Assembly: GCA_019915135.1 (NCBI GenBank)
Contig: JAHLMK010000004.1
Coordinates: 2,418,001-2,482,000 of the forward strand
Origin: Strobilurus pachycystidiatus
Taxonomy: Eukaryota; Basidiomycota; Agaricomycetes; Agaricales; Physalacriaceae
Length of the DNA: 64,000 bases
Reading direction: 5' to 3'
Numbering within the stretch: position 1 is the stretch's first letter; each line of letters opens with the position of its first letter. The translations under genes and the position numbers were made by a program. This document shows, piece after piece, positions 35,007 to 45,868 of the stretch. Under the pieces are notes generated by a model. It did no database searches, was not told the DNA's origin, and saw nothing but the letters and a program-made list of their open reading frames with translations.

Positions 35007-35429
35007 CCGTTACGCCGGCCGTCGTTATCTTGCTATGAGTCATGTACCTATGTAGTATGCAGCCAGTACAATCCACGCATTCCTCCCCGATGTTCTTCAG
35101 ATGCAATGAGTGTATTTTTTGTTCGAGACAACACTGAGGGCTGAACACACTGAGCACTCGAGAAGACAGGGTAACGTCTTACCATTAAGTGCCAACGACG
35201 ATGACATGGCATGAGAACATACTTCTCGTACGCATCGCGAGCCCATAGCGACGACGACAAGATGGTACTGTACACTCAGTCAAAGGCGCATCTACATAGA
35301 GTAGTCATCAACATGCACCTTCCCCGGGTCGACCGCGCCGGCAGTCATAATCGATGGCACAGCTTCAGACAAGTCACTGCTGCTCTGCTGCTCCAGTGCT
35401 CTGCCGACTTTGAGCGTCTTAGCTGGCCG
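35007..35429. other. 3' flank of RPL11, no further gene seen
   Basis: About 420 bp with only short unrelated frames. Confidence 0.4.
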
Positions 35430-35860
35430 AGCTTGACGATCCGGCCGGCCACACTCACCTGTGGACGCGGACAGTGCTTATTCGGGCAGCGCGCGGGGAG
35501 TGCGAGGATTGTGCCGACAGGCTGTGCAACCACTCAAAAAGTTCAGGATGGCGTTGACGTCGCCTGGGCTGAGAAAGACGTCAGTGTTGGATATGTCAAG
35601 ATGGACGCGACCCAAATGACTCATCGACGTTCGGCTCCTCGGGCAGAGGACTACTTTTGTTCGAAGAGCGTCCAGCGTCTCCAGCGGGGCATCGGACTCA
35701 CGAGCACATATAAGATCGGGGCGCAGGTGGTGTACAACGCGAGAGGTGAGCCTTACCCTGGCGAAGTTTGCCGCAACCTGGAGATGGGCTCTGACGGGGG
35801 GGGGGGGGGGAAAGAAAGGAATAGATGTCCTAAAGGTTTCTCCGTAACTCTGTAACTTCT
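35430..35860. pseudogene. Composite gene debris resembling parts of the FIST-like and ODC genes
   Basis: 35430-35700 resembles the exon 1/exon 2 region of the FIST-like gene (about 26230-26500). Shared blocks in order: GGTGCTTACTCGGGCGGCGTGCGG (positions 26281-26304) versus CAGTGCTTATTCGGGCAGCG; GGCGTTGACGTCGSCTGGGC; and GTTCRGCTCCTCGGGCAGAG. Directly after it, 35725-35850 resembles the last codons and 3' UTR of ODC (AGGTGGTGTACA; CTGGCGAARTTTGCCGC; a G-rich run then AAAGAAAG). The two parents lie 3.5 kb apart in the opposite order near 22.7 and 26.4 kb. The frames are not maintained. Confidence 0.55.
35796..35810 (+). repeat. Poly-G tract (15 G)
   Basis: An uninterrupted run of 15 G inside the ODC-like debris. 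A G-rich run of GGGGGAGG sits at the matching place in the parent 3' UTR, so the tract probably grew by slippage. Its exact length could be a sequencing artefact. Confidence 0.8.
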
Positions 35861-37574
35861 AAAGTAGGATTTTTGGTAGAAGCGCCCGCTTGTAAACTTA
35901 CAGACTATTGACTAGTTTCTTACGGCCCGAGTTAGTGATTATAGGTTCACAGCAGCATCATCTATTGAAGGAAAGCAAAGAGCATAGTGGGAAAGTACAG
36001 AGCAGAGTATAGAGTCATAACGGGTCGTGAAGGAGTAGAAGGAGTACATGGAGACACGAGACAGAGAACAATGAGGGAGAGAGATAGAACCACGGGAGAG
36101 ATGAGAGAGACAAACGCTTGTGCTCCAGACATAGAGTCCTGGATCTGAACGAGTAGACGGAGGCTGAATTGTAGAATTCTGAACTGCTGGTCATGAGATG
36201 GTAGCCGGGACGACTGCGAGGACAGGTCAGTGCGCACATAGCAGTTGAGCAATATGCATAGTACCTTCCAGGCCTGAATGTTGATGTGCTTTGTCTCGAC
36301 GCATGACTGCCGCGGTGTGAAGGCATCATTTGTGAGGCATTCGGGTTTGCTCCGCGCTGAGGGTTTGGTGGATATACAAAGCTATCAAGTTGACCTTGGT
36401 GTTGATTCCCGATACCCTCATCATTGGACATTGGTTGAGTGTGTTGTCTGAACTATTGCATTGTGGTTACACATCTATGGTCTCTTCCGCCATGAGCGCC
36501 ACGCAGCAAAGTCGGATAATGAGCATCCTAGATCAGCTTGAGAGCGAGCGTCTATCTGTGTCTATGCAAAACGTCAAATCTCACGCAGAGAACTGCAGAA
36601 CGCCACCAAGAAGTTTGCAGCGTCACCGCGTCTCGTCTACAAAACTTGTTTTGCCTATTTTTGCCGGAAGTTGTCCCTTCAGCACAGTTCAGCAGTACTC
36701 CATCACCGGCAGCAAAGCAGGCCAAGCGTTTTGCGTCATCTGAAGATCAAATCATGCATCTCTCATCTGCCATGGATTCTGGAAAAGCTCGCAATTAAAC
36801 AAGATCCGCAGTGAAAGGAACTCTGGGCCGTTTACAAGCTGACTGGACCTGTCCACCCAATTCATTGGAGAGGGCGCGTGTTTGATGCCCCAGAACGTCA
36901 CCAATCGCGCGCTCAAGAAGAGGATACCGCTATCCTTTCCCTGCTGCTCAGATATGGTAAAAGAGCCTTGAGATGAATGAGTGGACGCGCAACGTTTGCG
37001 ACTAGTGTTCATTTATACAGGTTAGAAAAAGGTTGTCAAGACCCTGCAAGCTCAAAGTTGCGCTGTCGCCCCAGCGACCTTTGTAGGGCTTGGCACACCC
37101 GCTGGGGACGATATGTCAGATTCCGTCAGAAAGGTGATATCCGCCTTCTCCAAGTTGCCATCTTGCTCACCAAAGTCAGTATTTATACGCAACCAACCTC
37201 GCTGGTAGCCTCACAAACTTTGTTGAGGCTATTCAGGACATGATCACACTCTTTCAATATCAAGATACCATCAACGGCTGGGAAGATATAGACAGCAACG
37301 CCAAGAGTCCCCTCACAGGTTTTGTCAACAGATATGCAAACTTGGAACCACTTTTATCCTCAATTATATGAGGAGACCATCAAGGAGAATGATGATTTTG
37401 AGGCGCGGAAGTTTGCTTGTAGGCAGATGGGTTCCTTGCGCACTCTCCTGGAGGCTCATTCTTGCCCTAATAAGGTCTCCGTATTGTCACTAGCAATCTT
37501 ATGGTCTCTCGTCGGATGTATTGTGCATTTTGGACTTGAGTCTTATCTAGAAATCGCAAAATTCCCAGTTTTTA
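35861..37574. other. Region without a firmly identified gene
   Basis: About 1.7 kb. Plus-strand pieces at about 37040-37190 (ATFVGLGTPAGDDMSDSVRK) and 37240-37350 (NGWEDIDSNAKSPLTGFVNR) read like protein but are interrupted by stops. I take them as remnants of an unrecognised gene. Confidence 0.35.
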
Positions 37575-37966
37575 GGCTCAGGCGTGCATAAAGCGTGTCA
37601 GCGTTTCTTGAAAAGGTCCGAGACGGCTTGGGGAGAGGATAGGAAGATTAGAAGCTGGGATAGGATATGGATATAGACGACGGGGCCAAGTGCTTTCACC
37701 CAGCGGGACACAAGGACGTGCATGAGAGTGTTGGAGGTTCTAGGTTTAGCGCTGAGAGAGGTATCGGGGACCTCGGAACTGTTGGATTAGGATTGGTCAT
37801 TGCTGTAGAGGCTCGCTCCAGCAATAGGGAGGAGGTTGGGTATGTTTCCCAAGATGGGTATAGGCGTTGGACCAGGAGGTAGACTCCGTTGTTGCCTTGA
37901 TAGTGAGAAGATTACTACGGCGGTCGTGAGGAGGATGGTGCTGGACACAACGAGAGTAGTCGTCAT
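37575..37966 (-). pseudogene. Cytochrome P450 N-terminal fragment
   Basis: From an ATG at 37966 the minus strand reads a membrane anchor (TTLVVSSTILLTTAVVIFSL), the proline hinge LPPGPTPIPILGNIPNLL, and after a short broken stretch ALGPVVYIHILSQLL and SSPQAVSDLFKKR followed by a TGA. This is the start of a fungal microsomal P450. There is no I-helix, ExxR or heme-binding cysteine motif downstream. Only about 130 codons remain, with at least one frame break, so this is a relic. Confidence 0.75.
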
Positions 37967-39989
37967 GGTGAAAGACAAATATCTGCGGGTGGTGTTGTTT
38001 AGTGGAATTGGAGGGTGGGAAAAGGAATAGGCTCTATGACAGGGAAGAATGAATGACATTTATCATCAAAGCGTTGGCCTTTAAGATGACGGCAGTAGCA
38101 GATCTCTTGAAGAAACTTGTACAACAACGTTCAGCCTTCAGAAGTCTCTTCAAGGTCTGGTGCCTCCAACACACAAACACGGCGCACCGTCTGACACGCA
38201 CTCAATTCCCTCCGGAGGTTCTCCCTTGTCCCGCTTCTGAAGCTGACGTCGGAAACGTCATGAAGATAGTATCCAATTCACAAAATCCTAGGGAAGATAG
38301 CATGGCAGCAAGCGAGCACCAGGCATTCTCAACCGAGTTTCTGAGCCTATGATTTAAGCGCCTGCTCAAGCCACTATGTCCGGGATGGCGTCAAAAGTGT
38401 GAAGAACAGATGGAATATCGACAATTGCAGGCAGAAAAGGTGCTTCACCGTGCGTCAGCCTTGGAAGGCCTGACACGGACTGGAAAAGATCTTTCAATTA
38501 TGACTAGTTAGTCAAACTCTTGCAAGGAACGGAATTGGCTTGATGCGCACAAGAGAGCGTCGACGACGATAAGACACCGCAGTTTTATTTTACTCCAATT
38601 GGACCAATCGCGAGATTTGTATTCAAGTAGTGAGTGGGGCGGTCTAGGTATAACCACATAGAAAAGACCAATGGCGCTCCCAGACCGGTCTCGTGAATAT
38701 TGTTCGAGCCTAAAAGCTGCAAGTAATCAAGGTACAGAATTTGTAAAGAGGGAACAGTGTCCGTATCCAGGCCTGCCATGACGACTATCCTCCAGTTTCC
38801 AAAAGTCTGAGCACTGGGATCAATTGTTTGAAGAACATTCAATTTGAAGAGTATGTTACCTGTGGATCCCTGAACATTGCACTAATCATACATCTGGTAG
38901 TCTGATTCAAGGATAAGTCAGGTGCTTAATGTATCTCTGATGAGGCAAACAGCTTCGCCATTCTCCAGATCACAAACAAACAATATCAACTTGGAATTTT
39001 GGATGCGCCACACAGTCCGAGTGCTCTCACCCTCGAGTCCACCATCAAGTCCAATACCTTTAGACCATATACCATGGGATCTAAAATGCTATGATGGTAG
39101 AGATCTGAGCGCTGTGCAGAGGGTAAGCAAGATGGAGAAAACGATTCTTTTTTCAAAAAAAGCTCGTACTTTCAATTCCAAATCATTCTGTTTGCGGAAA
39201 TGAGAGCTGCACAGGGTTCTCGCAAGGGAAATTTTATGTGAATTTGCCTTGCGCTTAGGCGGTAGATCCCGTATTGATGAGTCGTCGACCGGCCGAGAGA
39301 TTGAAGAGCAGGAGAGCGGGAGGACAGCTAAGCCGTTCAAGGAAGGAGGTGATGGGCGGCCAGAGAAGCGTCGCGCAGACCAAGACAAATCAGAATATTG
39401 TAATTACACGCCACTGCCCTGCAATTTGATAGAGAGCAAATTGAAATGGATCTGTTTGACATGACACATCTCTGTTGCACAAGCGACACCATACAAGATG
39501 AGTAGATGTACCTCGCAAAAGCTGCACTTTGGCAGAACAGAAAGGACTACTTGATAGAGATGGTACAAATTGCTCAAGGATATCTTACTGAAGATGAGAA
39601 AAGCCCACGGTCCGGAGAAAACTGTTGACGTACTGATATACATGTGTTTGCGCTAATGGCGCACACAATACGCCCGAATGCGACTACCGAGATATCATTC
39701 CATCTTTTCTCGGAACTTGGTTAGAAACGGTTACGAGTGAACATATGAACCCGGCATTTCATAACCCGGGGCGTGATGCTCCATGTTCAACCAGAGCGCT
39801 GGACCAAATTTACGTTACTGTATTTACAGGCCGAGTTGTACGGAGGGAGAGAGAGATGGTGACGGTTATGATGGAGGGGGGAGGGGGTGGGAGGGGGAGT
39901 GTGGAGATGAAGGAGAGCACAACAGCGTTTGATTTGAAGGCGGTGACGAGTACCCGCACCCCCCGCTTGCTTTATCCATCACTTGCGCT
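37967..39989. other. Region without an identified gene
   Basis: About 2 kb of lower-complexity sequence with only short frames. I see no feature I can name. Confidence 0.35.
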
Positions 39990-40715
39990 GAAGTGACCGG
40001 GGGAGGGGCAAATAATGGAGGAGGAGGAGGAGGAGGGGAAGGGGGAGGGAAGAGCGGAGTCCTTCACTACGGGATGCCGGAGATGAGCGCAAGCTGGGAA
40101 CACACGCTCTGGAAAAAGCTGGAAGTTGGCGACGTTGTCATGTTTTTGGGTGCGTCTTACCCTCCCTTACCTCCTCCCACTCATCAACCAATCCCTCACA
40201 GGTTCCCGCAGACATCCTCATTCTCTCCACCTCCGAACCGACGGCAACTGCTATCTTGAAACCAGGAACCTCGACGGGGAGAACAACCTCAAATCGCGGC
40301 GCACCGTCAAGTGCACAATAAGCATCCAATGCAAGGAGGACATCACCCAGAGCAAGTTTGTCGTGGACTCGCACACGTCTATCATGGCATCATCCGTCCC
40401 TCTAACACCACTATGGCGAGGACAAAAATGATAGGGATCAACAAGGGGCTCATTGTGTATACGGGTCAGGACACGAGGATCATGCTGAACGGGGGCGCGA
40501 CGTCGAGTAAGAGGAGCAAGATTGTGAAGGAGACAAATTTTAATGTTATTGGTGAGTAGCACTTTGAGTTGGTGTTTGGTGTTTGATATTCATAACTGAC
40601 GCACAATGGTAGTGAATTTGGTGGTTCTAATTACAATATGCACGATCACGGCAGTATTCAATGGCATCCAGGATGCAAAAAGCGGGACAAGGAGATTGAC
40701 AGTGAGGTGACCACT
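39990..40715 (+). pseudogene. P4-type ATPase (phospholipid flippase) fragment with frameshift
   Basis: In order: SWEHTLWKKLEVGDVV; an intron from about 40146 to 40201; VPADILILSTSEP; then, after the loss of one base near 40244, DGNCYLETRNLDGENNLK in another frame; a gap where about 80 residues are missing; GLIVYTGQDTRIMLNGGATS and KRSKIVKETNFNVI; an intron 40550-40611; and VNLVVLITICTITAVFNGIQ. This is the actuator domain and following membrane region of a Dnf-type flippase. The phosphorylation motif DKTGT and everything after it are absent. The Gly-rich stretch before SWEHTL is normal-looking low complexity. Confidence 0.8.
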
Positions 40716-40878
40716 AGCAATGCGGTCAATGTCATTATTATCATTGCAGACTAAACCTACCAAACCTGGAGAGCGTCAAGTCGTGAGTTTAGCGCCTCAA
40801 GTCCATTCTGAACTTGTGCTGAACAGTTGTCCAAGCGCCGAATCCGAAGGCTCAGTGTGTCTTGTCCGCCGGACACTC

Positions 40879-42462
40879 ACACCGGGGGCATTCACCGCCT
40901 CGTTTTGAAAGGAACGAGTTAGACTCGTTCTAACCTCACCTGGACGGCACCTGAGCGACACCTGGCCATTTTGCCCTGTATGATGTCATCAACGGATATA
41001 TTGGGCCGGCCATGGAGCCGCGTCCTCGACTCTCTGTTGTTGACTCCAGAGGTCCTGTAGAGCTTGAACCTTGCTTTGTAATTGTCTTTTCTATTAGCAC
41101 AGTCGTGAATTACACTAGCTGTTACAATCATCTTTCAAATTATACCACATCAATTTGCAAGTACCATAACACGAGTTCTGAGCTTGATTATATGCATAAC
41201 AGCTGCTACTTACACCCCACAGGCTGACTTGACTGGAAACAGGATCAAGGGAAGCAAGACTATGAAGTTGTGTTTCCGAATCACTTATCACAACTGATAT
41301 ATAGTCAACAACAACAACGGGTTGAACAAATGTGTCAGCATCAGCGTCAATATTGGGGGATGAATGAAGGGTTCTGCCAGAACATCCGTAGTTCCTGTCA
41401 CTACTCCCCAAGACATGCTTCTACCACACACAAAGTCAGCCCAGAACAACATCAACACATTGAGTAGTTACAGAAAGTGGTCAGGGTCACACCCATTCTT
41501 AGTGTTTGCTTGTGCGGCCGCTTCAGCCTCTGTCGTGACTTAGAGGCAGGAAGAGAAATTCATTAGTGCACTACTTTTCTGTGAGGGTGTTGGTGTGTAA
41601 TGTAGGCAGCTTTTATTCCACACCAAACATTGTTGCAGTGTCAGAGAGGTCTGAACAGTGACGGGGGTGACGGGGATGTTGGTTGGGGGATGTATGACAT
41701 GCATTAGGGATATGAGTGGGTCTGGGCCGGAGAATGTGGGCGAGGGAGCATAAAATACATGTAGCAAAGGTACCAGCAGGCCATCAGAAATTGAGCGCTA
41801 CAGATCACCAATCACCCATCTGGATTCACGTCGACACAGGCATTTACAAATCTCTCTTAGACAACATGCACTATAATCAATGTTTGGGATCCGCCACCTT
41901 AAAGTCCTTCAGAATGAGTCAACTTAGTTTGGAACACAAGAATTTGAATGGTGCAGCCGGGGGAGATGAGGAAAATTAATAGGGAATGGTCAATTGCACA
42001 CCATTTATAACAGATTTTCAGACAGCGGAGACATCAGGATGTGACAAGGGCAGTGTCAGATTGTAAGTGTCCTTGGAGATGTCAAAGCTGTGCAGGGTGT
42101 CGTTGGGCGCATACGAGATAGTCTGTGTGCAGTAAGTGTGTCCAGAAATTCAAGTGGTGTGCTCATTGGGGGTGCAAATAAAGGCAAAGATAGGCGGAGC
42201 ACAGCAGCAGTAGCAGAGGGAGTCATTAGCGCGTGAGCACGCGGGTATGTGGGAGAGGGATGCGTCGAACGATGAGCTGTGGCAGAGGCAGAGTCCAAAT
42301 TTGGTTTTGCCGGCGGCCGCACTGGCTCCTTTGCCGGCCCGGAATATCCGTTGATGACGTATAAGAGCAAAATGGCCAAGTGCCACTGAGGTGCAGTCCA
42401 CGTGAGGTTAGGACGAGTCTAACTCGTTCCTTTCGGAACGAGGCGGTGAATGCCCCCGGTGT
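40879..42462. mobile_element. 1.6-kb sequence bounded by ~140-bp inverted repeats
   Basis: The arm at 40879-41020 (from ACACCGGGGGCATTCACCGC) matches the reverse complement of 42324-42462 over its length, including GGAACGAGTTAGACTCGT, GGCCATTTTGC and GTCATCAACGGATAT. The two arms are about 85% alike. The interior has no recognisable transposase. No clear target duplication flanks the arms, so the true ends may lie a little further out. It is either a non-autonomous DNA transposon with long terminal inverted repeats or two copies of one short repeat in opposite orientation. Confidence 0.65.
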
Positions 42463-42817
42463 CAAATTGTACCCGGATGTGCGAATGGTTGGCAGTCCAA
42501 TGAAACTGCCAGCCCGATACGTTTTGATACTTACTTTTGTCAATCAGAATCTCAGATGTACATGCAGACTATAGACTGCAATAAGCTGGTTGCAATGAGA
42601 CATTTGGTGAGACTCTTTTGCAGCGGCAAAAATCATTGGCTGACTTGATAACTGTAGGCGTCTGTTACGTTCCCGAAGTTCTTAGTAACCAAAGAGCAGA
42701 GGGCTTTGGCATTCTATGTGTTTTACAGTTGTTAGCGATGTGTGTATGGCCCCACCACCACCGCAACTAGCGTGTTGCGAGGCTGGCAATTGAGGCAACC
42801 ACTCCTCTATGTATAAA

Positions 42818-42825
42818 GTTGGTTG
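42818..42825. repeat. 8-bp target site duplication, left
   Basis: GTTGGTTG, identical to 43288-43295. Confidence 0.8.
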
Positions 42826-43287
42826 TAGAGATGTCCACAAATATATATTCGAGTATATTCTTATTCATGCACACAAATAATCCCCCCTTCAAGGATCATA
42901 ATTGTTATTCATGACTATACTCTCAATCTTATTCGTCAACTTAATCTTCACTGCGAATATTTTGCTTTTATTCATGAATATTCACAAATATACAAGTATA
43001 ATCATCTCAATGTCACTCAAGATCACAGTTAAAGTTATTGAATGACCTATTAATCATTCAAACAGTATCTAAATTTATCATAAACTTGTCTTTAGTACTG
43101 AGAATTCAGTATTGTCAGACATTCATGAATGAGTTGAGGATTATGTGAACTTAAAGGTTCATATTCTATATTCGTCAACTTATTCTTATTCACGAATATA
43201 ATATATTCATCATATTCATATTCATGAATAAGATTACAAATATATTCATGAATATTCTTCTTTACTCCTTATTCGTGGTCATGTCTA
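42826..43287. mobile_element. hAT-type MITE, AT-rich, 462 bp
   Basis: The left end TAGAGATGTCCACAAATA and the inverted right end TAGACATGACCACGAATA match at 15 of 18 positions, and a perfect 8-bp duplication GTTGGTTG flanks them. TAGAGATG-type termini and 8-bp duplications are typical of hAT elements. The body is very AT-rich and full of short palindromes of the type TATTCATGAATA and ATTCGTGAATAAG, so a single strand could fold extensively. There is no coding capacity. Confidence 0.8.
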
Positions 43288-43295
43288 GTTGGTTG
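43288..43295. repeat. 8-bp target site duplication, right
   Basis: GTTGGTTG, identical to 42818-42825. Confidence 0.8.
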
Positions 43296-43911
43296 CCAAC
43301 ATTATCTTTCCGTTTGTTTCAAGTACTGACCCCATTTTCTATATCTGTTGAGTTTTTTGTTGTGTACTTGTATTCACCAAATATCATGCAGTCGTTTTCA
43401 AAGACCAGTTGTCTTGAGCATTTGATACTTACCACTATGTTCCAGTGTCGCTCATTGCTATCGGTGCTAACTGTCATGCATCCTGACCGATACACTGTGA
43501 TTGAAGTTGCATTTGTTGGCCACCCTGCTACTTGCAAAACTCTTTCATTGGTTGGTTTGCCTACCTGGTACGTTCATCTATGAACTTCAGTTGATTCATT
43601 TACTTATCTCTCGCCAGCAGCGTCGAGGAGTCGGCTCAAACACTAGATTGCGAACATGGTAAGCGCTTATAGTCTCTGCCATTCGCTTTATACTTACCGG
43701 CTCCACAAGATCGGGATCATAAGGACTTCTTGGCTTGACGTTGAGCTATGGCGCCTTGCGATGGTACGTCTTAGATCACCTATAGTTGTAGTCATTTGAC
43801 ATGTGTACCGTTATAACGGTTAAAAATTGATGTCAAAAGTACCGTTACAAGGGGGTCCCGTTATAACAGGGGACAATTGACAGATGAATTATAACTTATC
43901 GAAGGGACTTG
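43296..43911. other. Stretch without a gene, with a palindromic CCGTTATAACGG motif
   Basis: No gene seen. At 43805-43875 the motifs TACCGTTATAACGG, TACCGTTACAAGGGG and CCCGTTATAACAGGGG follow each other. Motifs of this kind occur at the ends of pogo/Tc1-type elements, but I find no partner end. Confidence 0.35.
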
Positions 43912-44170
43912 TACTGTAGTATTTTGACCGTATCTTTTGGTCACAGGTCACGGACCTTTTTGAAATGAAGATCTGAGCACTTTGTCCCAGGTCACAGACA
44001 AAAATCTGAGGTACACAAGGCTTATAAAGGAAATTTTTCTCCGTCCGCTTGATGGAGGGCATACAAATAAGGCAATTCCCGCTTGATTTGTCAGAAATGA
44101 AGATGTGTCCCGGTGAAGATGAGAGGTCACAGGTCACACCCCATGAAAATATGGTCAAAACACTACAGTA
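43912..44170. mobile_element. Tc1/mariner-type MITE, 255 bp with TA duplication
   Basis: The element proper is 43914-44168. The left end CTGTAGTATTTTGACCGTAT and the inverted right end CTGTAGTGTTTTGACCATAT match at 18 of 20 positions, and TA dinucleotides (43912-43913 and 44169-44170) flank them, the target used by Tc1/mariner transposases. The interior has repeated AGGTCACAGGTCAC motifs near both ends and no coding frame. Confidence 0.8.
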
Positions 44171-44697
44171 CTTTATCAAAAAATAGTAGTATGTCGTATA
44201 TACTTATTGGTTAGGTTGGAGATTAGTTAGAAGGTTAAGTTAGGTTAGGGGATTGATTAGCTGGTTAGATTAGGGTGAGGTTGGAGTTTGCTCAGTGGGA
44301 TAAAGACGTTTTTCTATGTATAAGTATATTTTGAATTAAATCATGGATTTTAAATGCTTAGAGTTAACTTACTAGCTCTAAGTATGTTATTTGAAAATAT
44401 GCCACACTTAATGTGAATAAAGATAAAAAGAAAGAAAAAAAACCAATAAAAAAGTTTTTATGACTGAGTGATCAAAGTGATCATAGAAGACTTATTTTAT
44501 TGCTAGGTCACAAGTTCAATCCTGACCAAATACAGTAATTTATTTCTTCAACAAAGGTAATTACATAAGCCCCATTATACTCATACTCGTTGTGTGCAAA
44601 AGTGACCGAGGTACAGCCACATTGGCAATCATGTCAATTTTCGCACGGTTGGCTGCATCATACATACTGCGTAGTTATCGACTGTTAATCATAGACT
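44171..44697. other. Stretch with degenerate GTTAG repeats, no gene
   Basis: 44208-44283 is a degenerate run of GGTTAG/TTAGGTT-like units. A sequence TACAGTAATTTATTTC at about 44531 could be the left end of the Tc1 element whose transposase follows. Nothing else is seen. Confidence 0.4.
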
Positions 44698-45336
44698 ATG
44701 CCCAAGCGCAAAACAGAGCACCGTCAAATTGACTCTCCACGCAAAAATTGTCTCATCGAAGCCGTATTCGTCCATCACAACATCACCCAGGGTGCCAGAG
44801 GCAAAGGAATCAACGTTTCCACTGCTAGAGACATTTGGCACAACTTCCAAGCACGGGGCACGACCTCTAACCTTCCGCGGTCTGGGCGCCCTCCAAAGGT
44901 CGATGAAAACTTGAAGAAAGAGGTCATTGAGAACGCAGAGCAACATTGGCGCAAACCGTTCCAGAATATAGGCAACGAGGCGGACCCTCCAATTAGTCAG
45001 CACACTGTGGGCAGGATTCTCGACAAGGATGACCTCCATCGGCGTGTAGCGCGCAAAGTCTCCTTCCTGAACCCAACGCAGAAAGATAAACGCTTCAACT
45101 GGGCCATCAGCCATGCCAATTTCACGGTGAAGGATTGGATGCAGATTGCGTGGTCGGACGAGTGTTACATTGTGTTGGGCAAGAAGAAGGGCAGGATTTT
45201 TATCACATGGCGTCCAGGGGAGGAGTATCTGGATGAATGCTGTGTACCCACTATCAAACAGTCACCGGTGCGCGCCATGATTTGGGGCTCGGTCATGAAG
45301 GGGGCCAAGGGTCCGCTTCTTGTTCTCGAATATTAG
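44698..45336 (+). pseudogene. Tc1-like transposase, truncated
   Basis: The frame runs from the ATG at 44698 (MPKRKTEHRQIDSPRKN) to a TAG at 45334-45336. Helix-turn-helix parts are visible (NITQGARGKGINVSTARDIW; SNLPRSGRPPKVDE; ISQHTVGRILDKDDLHRRVA), then the start of the DDE_3 domain with the first catalytic aspartate in MQIAWSDECYI, and WGSVMKGAKGPLLVLEY. The protein then stops: the second Asp and the last acidic residue of the DDD/E triad, about 120-150 residues, are missing. The break coincides with the start of unrelated repeat sequence at 45337. The 212 codons left have no stop, so the truncation is recent. Confidence 0.85.
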
Positions 45337-45566
45337 GTTTTGAAAGTTCAGTTGCCAAAACTGCAACTGAACCATAAAAAACTTGAACTGAGCTAGCAGT
45401 TCAACATTCAAAGGTGTTTCCAAAAGAACTGAAGACCAGTCCCGGTTTACAGTTCTCTCATCTCACCATGTTAACCCACAACTGTGGGAAGACTGGTTGA
45501 ACCGGTTAAACCGCTCAACAGTTTAACCGGTTTTAAACCGGTTTAAACCGATCTTTTGACATCTCT
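45337..45566. mobile_element. Short repeat remnant with a hAT-like end and GGTTTAAACCGG palindromes
   Basis: The right end, read inward on the minus strand, is TAGAGATGTCAAAAGATCGG, a hAT-like terminus comparable to that of the element at 42826. Next to it lie overlapping palindromes of the type CCGGTTTAAACCGG (about 45495-45550). The left end (TAGGTTTTGAAAGTTCAG) does not clearly mirror it, and no 8-bp duplication is visible. It interrupts the Tc1 transposase. Confidence 0.4.
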
Positions 45567-45574
45567 AAATAAAA

Positions 45575-45664
45575 TGAACCCCCGGGAATCGAACCCAGGG
45601 AGTTCTGACCACCAAAGACACATTTGCGTCAGTGAGGCTAATCTACCACTTGGCCATATGGTCA
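45575..45664 (-). repeat. tRNA-like sequence, possible SINE head
   Basis: Read on the minus strand, the 90-nt stretch has an A-box-like TGGCCAAGTGG, a D-arm GGC...GCC, a CTGAC...GTCAG stem enclosing 18 nt, and a T-arm CCTGGGTTCGATTCCCGGG with a full B box. The acceptor ends (TGACC... and GGTTCA) pair only with a bulge, and the anticodon loop lacks a U33-like position. A working tRNA is therefore doubtful; a tRNA-derived SINE head or a decayed tRNA with intron fits better. Confidence 0.45.
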
Positions 45665-45868
45665 CATTTGTTCCTAATGAAATGGCTCCATATCGGCATC
45701 TTTGATCACTCAGTGGCAAGCTCAACAATGCAACTTGGAGAGTGCAACCAATTTTTTGTTAACCCACAGAGTAGGAAACCGTCTTGGTCTGTCTTGGTAA
45801 ATAAATGCACACAATAAATTCCAATAAATAGGCCCATAATTTTGGCTACACTTTTATCACCCCGTATC

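Noticed and set aside
44208..44283. Telomere-like GGTTAG run
   Set aside because: Degenerate and short, with genes and transposons on both sides; a simple repeat, not a telomere.
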